Source: JAFAQB01 sp046724555
GTDB taxonomy: Archaea > Thermoproteota > Nitrososphaeria > Nitrososphaerales > Nitrososphaeraceae
Length of the DNA: 64,000 nucleotides
Direction of reading: 5' to 3'
Assembly (NCBI GenBank): GCA_046724555.1
Contig: JBKOWU010000017.1
Span: forward strand, 1 to 64,000
Every line of letters begins with the position of its first letter. Within the stretch, counting starts at the first letter, position 1. Position numbers and translations under genes: made by a program. The notes under the pieces are model-generated. The model saw only the letters and a program-made list of their open reading frames with translations, was not told the DNA's origin and ran no database searches. Shown piece by piece: positions 7,971 to 17,409 of the stretch.

Positions 7971-8627
7971 ATGAGCAAATCAAAAAAAGCACTCGTCATG
8001 CTTTCTGGTGGAATAGATTCATCTACGTGCCTTTATTGGGCCAAAAGAAAATTTTCTGACGTTCTAGCCATTACATTTAATTATTATGGAAGACTTAAAA
8101 ATGAAAAGAAGGCTACAGTCCAGTTAGCTAGAAGAGCAGCTGTTACAAACTTACTGGAAGTCAACCTTCCTTTTATTAAGGAATACTCCGATTTTTATAA
8201 CAGCCATCCTTTACAGGACAACTTCGATCTGAGGCTATCATCATATATTCCTGCGAGGAATATGATATTTTATTCGATATGTGCACATTATTCAGAATTT
8301 CTGGATATTAAATGGATCATAGGAGGACATAATAGTCAAGATGCTGAATTTTTCAAAGATGCAGCAAAAGGGTATATCAAAAAGATAAACTCTCTTTTAA
8401 AGCAAGGACGTCCGATAATTGGCAGAAATACACCGACGATATTGCTGCCGTTGGTGAATATGGACAGGCAGAAGGTGATCAGTCTTGCGCTCAAAATAGA
8501 TGTACCATTAGAATTGACATGGAGTTGTCACAATGAAGGAGAAACACACTGCGGACAATGTTATTCATGTTCTCAAAGATTTGTCGCGTTTAAGTCTTTG
8601 GGTATAAAAGATCCCGTCTTTTCTTAA
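7971..8627 (+). CDS. queC: 7-cyano-7-deazaguanine synthase (QueC)
   Basis: QueC converts 7-carboxy-7-deazaguanine and ammonia to preQ0 at the expense of ATP. The PP-loop VMLSGGIDSSTCLYW is at residues 8-22, and the middle holds IPARNMIF and GGHNSQDAEFF. The C-terminal zinc knuckle SCHNEGETHCGQCYSC supplies four cysteines. Length (218) is normal for the family. It lies 22 bp after queD and the two are surely co-transcribed. preQ0 made here would feed archaeosine formation in tRNA; queE and tgtA are not in this window. Confidence 0.92.
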   Translation: MSKSKKALVMLSGGIDSSTCLYWAKRKFSDVLAITFNYYGRLKNEKKATVQLARRAAVTNLLEVNLPFIKEYSDFYNSHPLQDNFDLRLSSYIPARNMIFYSICAHYSEFLDIKWIIGGHNSQDAEFFKDAAKGYIKKINSLLKQGRPIIGRNTPTILLPLVNMDRQKVISLALKIDVPLELTWSCHNEGETHCGQCYSCSQRFVAFKSLGIKDPVFS

Positions 8628-8797
8628 ATGGGTACGGTTTCAATATTAACTATTCTATTGAAAACATGACGACGATGCTGCTATATAGCACTACTAGTAT
8701 GTGCGATATCACATGGTAATTTTCTGTTATTACTATAAAATAGCGCTATATGTCAACGTTAATAACCGTATAAATGTGCTAGTAAAGAAAACAAAAA

Positions 8798-11146
8798 ATG
8801 GAGCCTAAAATCGTAGCTAAATCTTGGGATCATAAAATAGAAGAGATTATCTCAAAAAGATGGCAGGAGCAAGATATTTACAAATTTTCTGTAGATCATC
8901 AAGACCCGTTTGTGATTGATACTCCTCCTCCCTACCCTTCCGGAAGGCCATGGCACATAGGAGCTGCAGCTCACTATGTGCAAATAGACATGATTGCTCG
9001 AACTGCTCGGATGATGGGATACAACGTAATGTTCCCATTGGGGATCGACAGGAATGGTTTGCCAGTTGAGATCTACACTGAAAAAAAATATAAAATTAGA
9101 ATGCGCCAGACTAACAGAGATAAGTTTCTCGACCTTTGCAGAGTTGCTCTAAATGACTTGGAATCTGAGATGGTACTTATAATGAAGCGTATGGGTCTAA
9201 GTGCCAACTTTAAGGAATATTATCGTACTGATTCAGAAGAATTTCGATCCTTAACACAGAGTACGTTTATCGAGCTATGGAACAGGAATCTAGTATATTT
9301 GGCCAATAGACCGAATAACTATTGTCCAGACTGTGGAACCACAATAGCGGATCAAGAAGTCGTGTACGATGCTATTCCAACAAAGCTAATTTATATGCAC
9401 TTTAAGATCCAAGCAACGGAAAGTAGTGTAGTCGTTGCTTCAACACGACCTGAATTGCTTTTTGCATGTCAGGCCATAATAGTTAATCCAAAAGACGAAC
9501 GTTACTTGAAATTGCACGGAAAATCTGCAGTAATACCTATATTTGATAGAGAGGTTAAGATTGTACCACATAACACTGCAAAACCCGAATTTGGTTCAGG
9601 CGTGGTAATGGTATGCAGCTACGGAGACCAGAATGACGTGCATATCTTTAGAGAGCTGGGACTGAAAGAAATTATATCTATCAATGAAAGCGGAAGAACC
9701 ACATCCGAAGCTGGAACCTACGCTAATTTGCGCGTAAATCAGGCAAGAACAAAAATAATTGAAGATTTAAGGAATGCCGGCATTTTGGAAAAGGAGGAAA
9801 ATATAATGCATAGGACTCCATTATGTGAACGTAGTAAAACTCCAGTAGAAATAATCCCTTTACAAGATTTTTATCTAAAACAGCTGGATTATGTTCCATG
9901 TCTGAGAGATCTGGCAAACAAAATCAAATTCTATCCTAAAATGCATAGACAAATTCTTCTTAATTGGTTAGACTCGATAGCGATCGACTGGCCCATTTCA
10001 CGAAGAAGATTTTACGGCACCGAGATACCGATTTGGTATTGCAATAACTGCATGACTCCAAATCTTCCAGAACCTGGCAAATACTATCGTCCGTGGAAAG
10101 AGAAACCTCCCTTTGAGAGATGCAATAAATGCGGTAAAGCCGACTTTACAGGTGAAGATAGAACATTTGATACCTGGATGGACTCTAGCATTAGTCCGCT
10201 CTTTATTACAAAGTATAGAAGTGATCAAAAGTTACACAGTTTCACATACCCAACTCAAATGAGGCCACAAGGGAAGGATATAGTAAGAACTTGGCTTCAT
10301 TATACTATGCTGAGGTGTTTTCAATTAACGGGCCAACAACCTTGGTCAAATGTCTGGATTATGGGATTTGGTATAGATGAGAAAGGAGAAAAAATGAGCA
10401 AAAGCAAAGGCAACGTGATTGACCCGTTTCCAATTATTAACCAATATGGAGCAGACACGTTCAGATTCTGGTCTGCAAGCGAAAGTAATCTAGGTTATGA
10501 TTTTAGATGCTCAGAACAGAGGATTGTAAGTGCACAGAAATTTTTATCAAAACTATGGAATATAGCTAGATTTATCTCTTCATTTGATATTAGGTCTGAC
10601 ACTCCTAGTGATCTAGCTTCATCTGATAGATGGATTATGGCAGAACTGTCAAAACTCGTCGACGAATGCAGAATGGGATTTGATAACTTTAACTTCTTTG
10701 TACCAGCAAATGCGATCAGAGAATTTACATGGAATTTGTTCGCGTCACATTATATGGAAATGGTAAAATCTAGATTTTATGATAATAGTGATAAACTTGG
10801 ACAGACATCTGCTGCCTTTGCATTGCATAAATGTCTCACAACGATTTTGTTGCTATTAGCACCGATATGCCCATTTATCACAGAAGAATTATGGACTACG
10901 ATATATTCTGCTAAAAGTATCCACTTACAGCTAATGCCAAAATCACAACACGAATATCCGCAGATGACTTGCTACACAAGAACCATAGTAGACTTTAATT
11001 CTATGGTGTGGAATAAAAAGAAGGAAACTATATCAGAGAAAACCGGAAAGCCGCTATCCCTCAAGGATTTCATAGATATATCTGTTCCAGCCGAACTAGA
11101 GCTATTTAAGAGCGACCTTGAGATGATGCATAATCTAAAAAAATAA
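8798..11146 (+). CDS. valS: Valyl-tRNA synthetase
   Basis: This class I synthetase charges tRNA-Val. The nucleotide-binding signature is PPPYPSGRPWHIGAAAH (about residues 43-59), with HIGA in place of HIGH. An editing (CP1) domain contains STRPELLFACQAIIVNP. A zinc-binding insertion contains CPDCGTT, and a second knob contains CNNCMTP...CNKCGK. The ValS-type SRRRFYGTEIPIW motif comes next, followed by MSKSKGNVIDP. The tail is an anticodon-binding helical domain. At 782 residues it is in the archaeal range. It stands alone after queC with a 170-bp gap. ValS rather than IleS is favoured by the SRRR..GTEIPIWYC context. Confidence 0.92.
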   Translation: MEPKIVAKSWDHKIEEIISKRWQEQDIYKFSVDHQDPFVIDTPPPYPSGRPWHIGAAAHYVQIDMIARTARMMGYNVMFPLGIDRNGLPVEIYTEKKYKIRMRQTNRDKFLDLCRVALNDLESEMVLIMKRMGLSANFKEYYRTDSEEFRSLTQSTFIELWNRNLVYLANRPNNYCPDCGTTIADQEVVYDAIPTKLIYMHFKIQATESSVVVASTRPELLFACQAIIVNPKDERYLKLHGKSAVIPIFDREVKIVPHNTAKPEFGSGVVMVCSYGDQNDVHIFRELGLKEIISINESGRTTSEAGTYANLRVNQARTKIIEDLRNAGILEKEENIMHRTPLCERSKTPVEIIPLQDFYLKQLDYVPCLRDLANKIKFYPKMHRQILLNWLDSIAIDWPISRRRFYGTEIPIWYCNNCMTPNLPEPGKYYRPWKEKPPFERCNKCGKADFTGEDRTFDTWMDSSISPLFITKYRSDQKLHSFTYPTQMRPQGKDIVRTWLHYTMLRCFQLTGQQPWSNVWIMGFGIDEKGEKMSKSKGNVIDPFPIINQYGADTFRFWSASESNLGYDFRCSEQRIVSAQKFLSKLWNIARFISSFDIRSDTPSDLASSDRWIMAELSKLVDECRMGFDNFNFFVPANAIREFTWNLFASHYMEMVKSRFYDNSDKLGQTSAAFALHKCLTTILLLLAPICPFITEELWTTIYSAKSIHLQLMPKSQHEYPQMTCYTRTIVDFNSMVWNKKKETISEKTGKPLSLKDFIDISVPAELELFKSDLEMMHNLKK

Positions 11147-11266
11147 CAATTTTTCATACCCTAAATCCGAATGATAATTTACTTCACTCAATGCAAATGT
11201 TGTGGGAGACGGAATTTGCGATCGAAAAACAAGACATAACTATTACGAACGAGATTAATGGATCCG

Positions 11267-11659
11267 CTATTGACCAGTTTCTGTATTATCATTTAAGATT
11301 TCTAGCGCGTCTTGTGCGATATCTACTACTGTATGTGAATCAACATTAGGCTCCATAGTGACAATGACTGTATTCTTGTTCATATAAAGTGTTAATATAG
11401 AGATCTTTTCGCGTTCTACATACGCAAATCTTGATTTACCCATTGTTCCATCAAATCTCTGTCTCATCGATTTGCGGAGGGCAGTCTGAGCAAGATACAA
11501 TTCTTCATTATTCTGATCTACAATTGAATCAATTCCGTTGCGCATTCCGCCAGCAATCAACAATCCTGAATCATCCACTACACCTGCATAACGTATATCA
11601 TCATGCAAAGCAAAGATTCGCTCACATAATCTTTGATAGTCCATGATATACACAACCAT
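11267..11659 (-). CDS. Roadblock/LC7-like small thaumarchaeal protein
   Basis: The 130-residue protein opens with a helix (DYQRLCERIFAL) followed by IRYAGVVDDSGLLIAGG. This 'sees self, GG turn' pattern recurs in a thaumarchaeal family I associate with DUF6659/roadblock-like folds. It then alternates strands and helices (EELYLAQTALRKSMRQRFDG; ISILTLYMNKNTVIVTMEP). The protein at 21428-21850 shares the opening signature. Role unknown; roadblock folds often act as regulatory platforms for small GTPases. The second Met (MDYQ) at 11644 is as likely a start as 11659. Confidence 0.6.
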   Translation of the reverse strand: MVVYIMDYQRLCERIFALHDDIRYAGVVDDSGLLIAGGMRNGIDSIVDQNNEELYLAQTALRKSMRQRFDGTMGKSRFAYVEREKISILTLYMNKNTVIVTMEPNVDSHTVVDIAQDALEILNDNTETGQ

Positions 11660-12025
11660 TGCTATTTATTGAATGTTAGGCATTCTAACATCTTAATTGT
11701 AAATATCGAAAAAACAAGACGAAGTCACGTTTACCAATTCTGCAATACATAAGCATTATTACTTCGACATGTATTCTACGTAGTGATATAAGTTTTTATT
11801 TCTATTTGGTACTGGAGCATATATATTGTAAAACCGACATTACGTGCAACTTATAAGATATTATTTCGTACACAATATGATCGCCATTGGATTAGCAAAT
11901 GATGATGATATCACTGCTATTTTTTGTGTACTATCTAAAAAGTTGCATTTTAAAAGCGCTTCTACAGCCGAATTGCAAACCTAAAATTGGCTACCCTAAC
12001 ATAAATCTTATTTTGGTACGCTGAA
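11660..12025. other. Intergenic region with a short hairpin near its left end
   Basis: ATGTTAG (11673-11679) and CTAACAT (11685-11691) form a 7-bp stem with a 5-nt loop, 14 bp upstream of the minus-strand roadblock-like gene, which could be an operator or 5' leader structure. A 35-codon plus-strand frame starting near 11878 has no recognisable content. Nothing else is supported. Confidence 0.4.
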
Positions 12026-12922
12026 TCAGAATTTAACTATTTCACGATAGGTTTCGTATCTCTTTTGAACATCTTGTTTAGTAATGCCCAGTAGCTTTTC
12101 CACACCAAAACCTTCGACTGCAAATGCACCCATAACATTTCCGTAAATTACTGCTTCCTTCATCGTATTAATATTGACGCTATTCTTCTTTGCTATGTGT
12201 CCCATAAACCCACCAGCAAACGAATCTCCTGCTCCTGTAGGATCTACAATATCTTCCATTGGATATGCAGGAGCAGGGAACACTATATCATCACTAACCA
12301 ATAGTGAACCGTGTTCTCCTTTCTTAACTATGGTGAACCATGGCCCCCACGACATTATCAGCTTTGCACATTTAATCAAGTTAGTTGTCTTGCATAACAG
12401 TCTGGCCTCTTCATCATTAATCACAACACCATCTACTTTACTCATCATTTTTATTATATCCTGCTTCTGGTTCAAAATCCAATATTCTATAGTATCACAC
12501 ACTATTAATTTAGGATTTGAAAAATGGTCTAATATCTTAATATTCTGAATAGGGTCGTTGTTAGCAAGGTATACATATTCAGAATTGATATATTGATCGG
12601 GTATTACGGGCTCGAAACCTGCTATGACATTTAATTCTGTCTTGTTTGCTGTTCTATGGTAAAGGTCATAATCAAATGATGAATCATAATGAAACGTCTT
12701 GCTATCTTCTCTAGTAATTACTCCTCTGGTATCCACTCGACGATCAAGAATACTCCTATATTCAACTGGAAAGTCAGAGCCTACAATTCCAACTATAGAA
12801 GTAGGAGTAAATAAACTCGAACAAAGTGATGCATAAGTAGCCGCTCCTCCCATGATTTTTGTTTGAGTCCTAAATGGTGTACGTGTTGTGTCTAAGGCAA
12901 TAGTTCCAAAAACTGTAATCAT
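12026..12922 (-). CDS. PfkB-family (ribokinase-like) carbohydrate or nucleoside kinase
   Basis: The 298-residue protein has the PfkB fold markers. Near the N-terminus is MGGAATYASLCSSLF, the substrate-binding GG region. Near the C-terminus is VDPTGAGDSFAGGFMGHIA, with the anion hole and catalytic Asp (GAGDSF). The middle has VVINDEEARLL, typical of the NxxE region. The substrate is not obvious; archaeal members phosphorylate ribose, fructose phosphates, nucleosides or ADP-dependent sugars. It is divergent from ubiX with a 94-bp shared promoter region. Confidence 0.85.
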   Translation of the reverse strand: MITVFGTIALDTTRTPFRTQTKIMGGAATYASLCSSLFTPTSIVGIVGSDFPVEYRSILDRRVDTRGVITREDSKTFHYDSSFDYDLYHRTANKTELNVIAGFEPVIPDQYINSEYVYLANNDPIQNIKILDHFSNPKLIVCDTIEYWILNQKQDIIKMMSKVDGVVINDEEARLLCKTTNLIKCAKLIMSWGPWFTIVKKGEHGSLLVSDDIVFPAPAYPMEDIVDPTGAGDSFAGGFMGHIAKKNSVNINTMKEAVIYGNVMGAFAVEGFGVEKLLGITKQDVQKRYETYREIVKF

Positions 12923-13016
12923 GTCTAAAGTTCTAAGAAGATAAATAAATAAATGCTTCTCGAATTAATGATATCGGCATATTAAATAACTAGCGGAGGA
13001 AATTGCTATTGAATTA

Positions 13017-13580
13017 ATGCGCTTAGTAGTAGCAATAACAGGCGGCTCAGGTGTTATATACGGCATCAAAACACTAGAAGTCCTGCAGAATTTGAAAATA
13101 GAAACTCATTTAATTGTTAGTCGATGGGGTGAAAGAAATATTAGCATTGAAACTGATAAAACGTTTGACTACGTTAAATCGCTTGCAACAACTTATTACA
13201 ACAACGATAATATGGCTGCTGCGACATCGAGCGGTTCTTTCAAATACGATGGCATGCTCATAGTTCCATGCAGCATGAAAACGCTCTCAAGCGTGGCAAA
13301 TGGATATGAAGATAATCTAATATCCAGATCTGCAGGGGTGTGCATTAAAGAATCAAGGAGGCTCGTAATTGTTCCAAGAGAGACACCTCTTTCAAAAATA
13401 CATCTTGCAAATATGATAAAGCTAGCGGAAACCGGAGTAGTATTGTTGCCAGCAATGCCTGGATTTTACCATAGGCCCAAGTCAATTGACGACCTGATAA
13501 CCCACATAGTAGGAAAGATTCTGGATCAATTTGGAATTGAGCATAATATATTTAGAAGATGGGGGGGGCGGAGAGACTAG
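13017..13580 (+). CDS. ubiX: Flavin prenyltransferase (UbiX/Pad1 family)
   Basis: UbiX attaches dimethylallyl to FMN to make the prenyl-FMN cofactor of UbiD-type decarboxylases. The 187-residue protein has the N-terminal flavin motif AITGGSGVIYG, the central GMLIVPCSMKTLSSVANG and the RRLVIVPRETPLSKIHLANM region, all typical. A UbiD partner is not in the window. Start note: a strong GCGGAGGA ribosome-binding site (12993-13000) is 16 bp from ATG 13017 but 7 bp from an in-frame ATT (13008), so a rare ATT start is possible. Confidence 0.9.
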   Translation: MRLVVAITGGSGVIYGIKTLEVLQNLKIETHLIVSRWGERNISIETDKTFDYVKSLATTYYNNDNMAAATSSGSFKYDGMLIVPCSMKTLSSVANGYEDNLISRSAGVCIKESRRLVIVPRETPLSKIHLANMIKLAETGVVLLPAMPGFYHRPKSIDDLITHIVGKILDQFGIEHNIFRRWGGRRD

Positions 13581-13595
13581 TAGATGTCCATAGGT

Positions 13596-14183
13596 TTAGC
13601 TTGGAACTGGAAAATTATCGTCTTCCCACAGTCGCATTCTATCCATTTTAGCCTTTCTTCTGGCCTCTTGCAGCATAGTGTATACACTTTTGTGTGACTT
13701 TCCTTTTGAAAGCATAGTAACTGCATCCGAAGCAATCTTGGTCTGGTCGGATTTTCCTATCAGTCCAACACTATGACCATATACTGAAATATAGGCACCG
13801 GTCAGATCCTCAATGGTCCTTCTGGATTTGCCCTCTTCACCTATTATTCGACCTTTAATTCTCTCCATGGAATTTGAAGACTTGCCTGCATAATCTCTTA
13901 GATCTATTAACTGAAATGTATCCTCGTCTCCGTCAATTAGCCTGTACGCGCGTCTAGGGGAAAACCCCTTGGAAATAGCTGTGATCACTTCTACCGCCTT
14001 GAAGGGCTCCATCCTTGTAGACATTGGTTCTGACTGCGAAGAAATTATTGCATCACCGGTTTTACTGTCTATCTCAATTAAGACATTACATTTGTCCTGA
14101 ATTTCTCCTTTTACTTTACCATTCTTACCAATGATTACTCCTATGCGATCTCTAGGAACCTTCACTATCTGTTGGAAACTCAC
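13596..14183 (-). CDS. KH-domain ribosome-biogenesis protein (archaeal Pno1/Dim2-like)
   Basis: The 195-residue protein contains two KH modules. The first opens the protein with VPRDRIGVIIGKNGKVKGEI, the second has IKGRIIGEEGKSRRTIEDLTG; both GxxG loops are intact. This matches archaeal Dim2/Pno1, which with RIO1 matures the small ribosomal subunit and assists 16S 3'-end processing. It overlaps the RIO1 gene by 4 bp (ATGA), so the pair is co-translated, as in other archaea. The C-terminus is basic (EARRKAKMDRMRL). Confidence 0.88.
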   Translation of the reverse strand: MSFQQIVKVPRDRIGVIIGKNGKVKGEIQDKCNVLIEIDSKTGDAIISSQSEPMSTRMEPFKAVEVITAISKGFSPRRAYRLIDGDEDTFQLIDLRDYAGKSSNSMERIKGRIIGEEGKSRRTIEDLTGAYISVYGHSVGLIGKSDQTKIASDAVTMLSKGKSHKSVYTMLQEARRKAKMDRMRLWEDDNFPVPS

Positions 14184-15010
14184 TTATTCTCACCGGTAAT
14201 TTTGTGAATTGCTGACTCCAAAGCTAAAACTTTGACACCGCGTTTTGTGAAAAAGGTATTAATATTGGCAATGTCTCGTGTTAAAAATTGTCGTGAATTA
14301 GGCTGTTTAATATTTACTGACGAACCAAAATCAAACAATATAATCCTCCCTTTGGGACACTTGAATATATTATATTCGGATAAATCTGCGTGAACTAATT
14401 GAGCCTTTTGATAAAGATTTGATATCTGTCCAATAATTTCTTTATAGTCATTGTATGTGATGGAATTTGAATTAACGAGGACTGGACATGGGATCCCACT
14501 AACATCGTCACCTATAAACTCCATCACTAGAACATTTTGGCGTACTTTTAGCGGAGCTGGGACATTTACACCGTTTTCGTAAGCAGTTTGCAAATTTTTG
14601 AATTCCTTTTTGGCCCAAATGGATATTAAGTTTCGCGATCCTCTCTTGCTAGAGTAAAAACGAGGATCACCGGCTATATATTGAAGACGTTTTTTAAACT
14701 CCGCACTGACAGTAAGGTATATTTTCACTGATAGAAAATTTTGGCGATTCTTATCTAAGGCCAGGTAGACTTTTGACTCCTTGCCTGATGCGAGCGGACC
14801 TTTGATATAACCTAAGACGTTACGGTTAATCATTTCATTGATTACCTTAAGAGTAGGGATGTTAAATACGTCGTCAACTACCCTGTAGTCTTCGGATCTC
14901 TTTAAAAGAAACCTATTCTCATGCTCATGTCTATATAATCTCCTGTTTACTCTGTCAGTCACTTTTCGTTGTTGAGTTGTTACATCCTTTTCTTCGATTT
15001 CTTCAAACAA
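14180..15010 (-). CDS. rio1: RIO1-family serine/threonine protein kinase
   Basis: The 276-residue protein has the RIO kinase layout: a nucleotide loop with GPLASGKESKVYLAL, the ATP-anchoring Lys in LSVKIYLT, catalytic loop LVHADLSEYNIF and metal-binding IILFDFGSSVNI. The RIO1-specific N-terminal region (DVFNIPTLKVINEM) precedes it. RIO1 acts as an ATPase/kinase in late 30S/40S maturation. It overlaps the downstream KH gene by 4 bp and follows DUF424 by 35 bp, so DUF424, RIO1 and KH probably form one operon read on the minus strand. Confidence 0.9.
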   Translation of the reverse strand: MFEEIEEKDVTTQQRKVTDRVNRRLYRHEHENRFLLKRSEDYRVVDDVFNIPTLKVINEMINRNVLGYIKGPLASGKESKVYLALDKNRQNFLSVKIYLTVSAEFKKRLQYIAGDPRFYSSKRGSRNLISIWAKKEFKNLQTAYENGVNVPAPLKVRQNVLVMEFIGDDVSGIPCPVLVNSNSITYNDYKEIIGQISNLYQKAQLVHADLSEYNIFKCPKGRIILFDFGSSVNIKQPNSRQFLTRDIANINTFFTKRGVKVLALESAIHKITGENK

Positions 15011-15045
15011 TAGTATATGATTCAGCCCTTATGCTTTCTCCGTTA

Positions 15046-15378
15046 TTAATATTTGTGATGAAATTTGAAAATCATTAAGAATGGAACACCTGAAATTCTC
15101 CGTATGCTCCGTTCTTTTGCAAGCTTCAACTGCACAGCTTGGCTCACAATTCTCTCTCCAACCAAATTGGCTATAGAGCAGGTTCGTAATAGTTCTTCAG
15201 CTTGGAATGCTTCAATTATTTCCTGTTGAAAATATTCCTTTGTTATATCGATTAAAAGTTCCCCTTCCTGTAATCTCGATCCTATTAATTCTATATCACA
15301 TATGTTAATCATGAGTGAACCTTGGTATTTCGTGATCCTTATGGCATATTCATCGTTATGTATTTTTTCACCAGACAA
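15046..15378 (-). CDS. DUF424 family protein
   Basis: The 110-residue product resembles the archaeal DUF424 family: an opening strand pair (AIRITKYQGSLMINICDIELIG), then LQEGELLIDITKEYF and a helix-rich second half containing ANLVGERIVSQAVQL. DUF424 genes are commonly found next to RIO1, as here. Biochemical function is unknown, but context points to translation or ribosome assembly. It is first in the likely DUF424-RIO1-KH operon. Confidence 0.75.
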   Translation of the reverse strand: MSGEKIHNDEYAIRITKYQGSLMINICDIELIGSRLQEGELLIDITKEYFQQEIIEAFQAEELLRTCSIANLVGERIVSQAVQLKLAKERSIRRISGVPFLMIFKFHHKY

Positions 15379-15644
15379 ATTGCGATATACATGTTAATAG
15401 CCAAAAATAATTAAGTTTATTGAATTTTTATGTTCTTCATAGCCAGGTCAATAATTAGTCTAACTGTGTTGGCATATGTAAAGAATGTAAACTAATACTG
15501 GAATACTCCGGGTGGCAATATTATTAGAAATGGTGAATAGTTGTCATAATAGTATTCTTGGCGGGATTTGGAGATAATATAATCTATATATTTTTGTTTC
15601 TTTTTTTTCTTCAAAATGAATAAGATGTGTTTGTGTGTGTCATC

Positions 15645-16247
15645 ATGGCGGCTGTATTAGCTGTCATAACAATAACGATGTCCTGTACATCCACGTTATA
15701 AATTATATCTGATGCTCAGGTAGCGGATGCAGCGAATAATGGCATCCTGCACAAAATACAAGCAGGAGGAGGAAATTCTACTGCTCCATTGACAGTATTT
15801 GTTCCTCGGAATATGCAGATCAATGTTGGAGAAAGCATAACATGGGACAATCCTTCCACGGTAGGTGAACCACACATAGTTACCTTTGTTTTAGATAATA
15901 CTACCATGACAAATATAGTTTCACCATTTTCAGTACCAAATTCTACGCAATTTATTGCCATACCTCCTAACTCTAACAATGAACCGCTCAGACCGCCGGG
16001 AGAGAACAACGTAGTAATAGCAGTCAACTCGATGTCATTTGTTCCAACCATAACTGATTCACAGGGAGATGTAAAGGAGTATGCGCCACCAAATCCTTCC
16101 TATACCATGGCCGGAACCGAAAAATATGTCAATTCAGGTTGGCTACTGCCGAAGGGACAAGAGCAACAATTTCCTGGTTCGTCTGTCGGTCCATTTATCA
16201 TTTTTTATCAATTCAATGGCTGGAATGGAACATTAGTTTTTACGTGA
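15645..16247 (+). pseudogene. Secreted cupredoxin (plastocyanin-like) gene interrupted by an in-frame TAA
   Basis: ATG 15645 begins a hydrophobic signal (MAAVLAVITITM) that meets TAA at 15699-15701. The same frame then stays open for 182 codons to 16247, continuing SDAQVADAANNG and a cupredoxin domain (TVFVPRNMQINVGESITWDN, then GEPHIVTFV). The His of GEPH is the usual first copper ligand. The C-terminal Cys/His/Met loop is not recognisable: the end reads FIIFYQFNGWNGTLVF where active proteins have a Cys...HPWM segment. Initiation at ATG 15789 would give a 152-aa protein with no signal. Probably a decaying gene; sequencing error at 15699 is the alternative. Confidence 0.7.
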
Positions 16248-16352
16248 CCAATTGTATTTGAGTGTATAACTGCATCTAAATTTGGACATAGTGATCCAAC
16301 TTTTAATTATAGAAATATGATTGTATAAATATGACATTGAATAATAATACTA

Positions 16353-16490
16353 ATGCTAATTAAATTGACAACGAGCAACAATCTCGACAGAAATAAAAAA
16401 AGAATAACCAAAAAAGGAATACTTTTTACAGTTCTCCTTGTCGGGGGAGTGATCGGAGCAAGCTTTCTAGTGTATCTTCTTCCAGGCTGA
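16353..16490 (+). CDS. 45-residue single-pass membrane protein
   Basis: The product starts with a polar, Lys/Arg-rich segment (DRNKKRITKKG) followed by one hydrophobic helix (ILFTVLLVGGVIGASFLVYLL) and stops after Pro-Gly. Basic residues before the helix predict an inside N-terminus. The charge pattern looks like a genuine small membrane protein. It lies between the broken cupredoxin gene and another small membrane protein; no function can be given. Confidence 0.45.
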   Translation: MLIKLTTSNNLDRNKKRITKKGILFTVLLVGGVIGASFLVYLLPG

Positions 16491-16733
16491 TGAGTAAACT
16501 GCTTATCTATTTAGTGTGATGCCACCAAACTGAGTACAAACGCTGTTCTTTATTATGGTAATAGTCCACTGTGATTTCTAAGCCTGAATGTGTTGGCTCC
16601 TATTTAATTGAGTATTTAATATTATAGAAGGAGTAAAAATTATTTGTCTCCATAGAGAGTCAGATTATTGATTTCTAGACTCGAATGCAAAAATTTTTAA
16701 AAGCAATTTATCCTCTATTGTGTGTTATAATAT

Positions 16734-17051
16734 ATGTGTGCACATCATGAAAAAGGGCAGGAACCTCATGGGTACAACAATCTTAATGGAGTCGCATTAT
16801 CAATCTTAGTCATGGGTTTGTCCCTTGCTGTTGTAATTCTTCTCTGGATATGGTTTGGCCATGTAGGGCCGTCCTTTTCTGATCAAACCCTGGCTCAACA
16901 ACAGAAAACTTTAAGGCAACAATACGCTTTACCTTATAAACCAATTATCACAGATCCAACATTGCTTCAAACTCCTCCTTCTCTTAGAAGCTTGTCGAAT
17001 GGAACAAGTAGCAGTAACACTACTAGTAGCAGCAATAGCAGCAGTAAATAA
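16734..17051 (+). CDS. Small membrane protein with His-rich N-terminus and low-complexity Ser/Asn tail
   Basis: The 105-residue product begins MCAHHEKGQEPHGY, has one strong helix (VALSILVMGLSLAVVILLWIWF), a proline-containing outer part (SLPYKP-like; DPTLLQTPPS) and a Ser/Thr/Asn-rich tail (SSSNTTSSSNSSSK) typical of exported archaeal proteins. The helix and following loop recall accessory subunits of haem-copper oxidases or cupredoxin anchors, but this is only resemblance. Family not recognised. Confidence 0.55.
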   Translation: MCAHHEKGQEPHGYNNLNGVALSILVMGLSLAVVILLWIWFGHVGPSFSDQTLAQQQKTLRQQYALPYKPIITDPTLLQTPPSLRSLSNGTSSSNTTSSSNSSSK

Positions 17052-17202
17052 TATAATAAGTTAACTTATTTCTGAGAGTGCCTTTTTTGATATAATGTAC
17101 TAATCGATTATGTGTAAATGTATGGTAGGGTCAAGCTTTATGATGAACTAATCATTTGGATATGTTCATATATTTGAAAGCTATATACAGATTAATAACA
17201 AT

Positions 17203-17409
17203 ATGTCTACTAATCAACATGCTTCAAAACTTGCAAACAAGCGATGGCAGACATACCTAAAGGAAGAAAACGAAAATAATCGAAGATTTGTATATAAGAG
17301 CAAATACCTTGTTACAATCATTCTATCGATAATTAAATTTATACTATGGCTTTGGGCAAATATCCAGAGCAAAAGAAGACGTATTGTAGAAAAAATCTGT
17401 GTGGAATAG
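17203..17409 (+). CDS. Small basic membrane-associated protein
   Basis: The 68-residue product has a Lys/Arg/Asn-rich N-terminal half (LANKRWQTYLKEENENNRRF), one hydrophobic segment (YLVTIILSIIKFILWLWANI) and a strongly basic tail (SKRRRIVEK). The layout is plausible for a small membrane protein but nothing is recognised. Its upstream region (TATGTTCATATATTTG) is A+T rich. An overlapping 82-codon frame from 17346 is judged spurious. Confidence 0.4.
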   Translation: MSTNQHASKLANKRWQTYLKEENENNRRFVYKSKYLVTIILSIIKFILWLWANIQSKRRRIVEKICVE

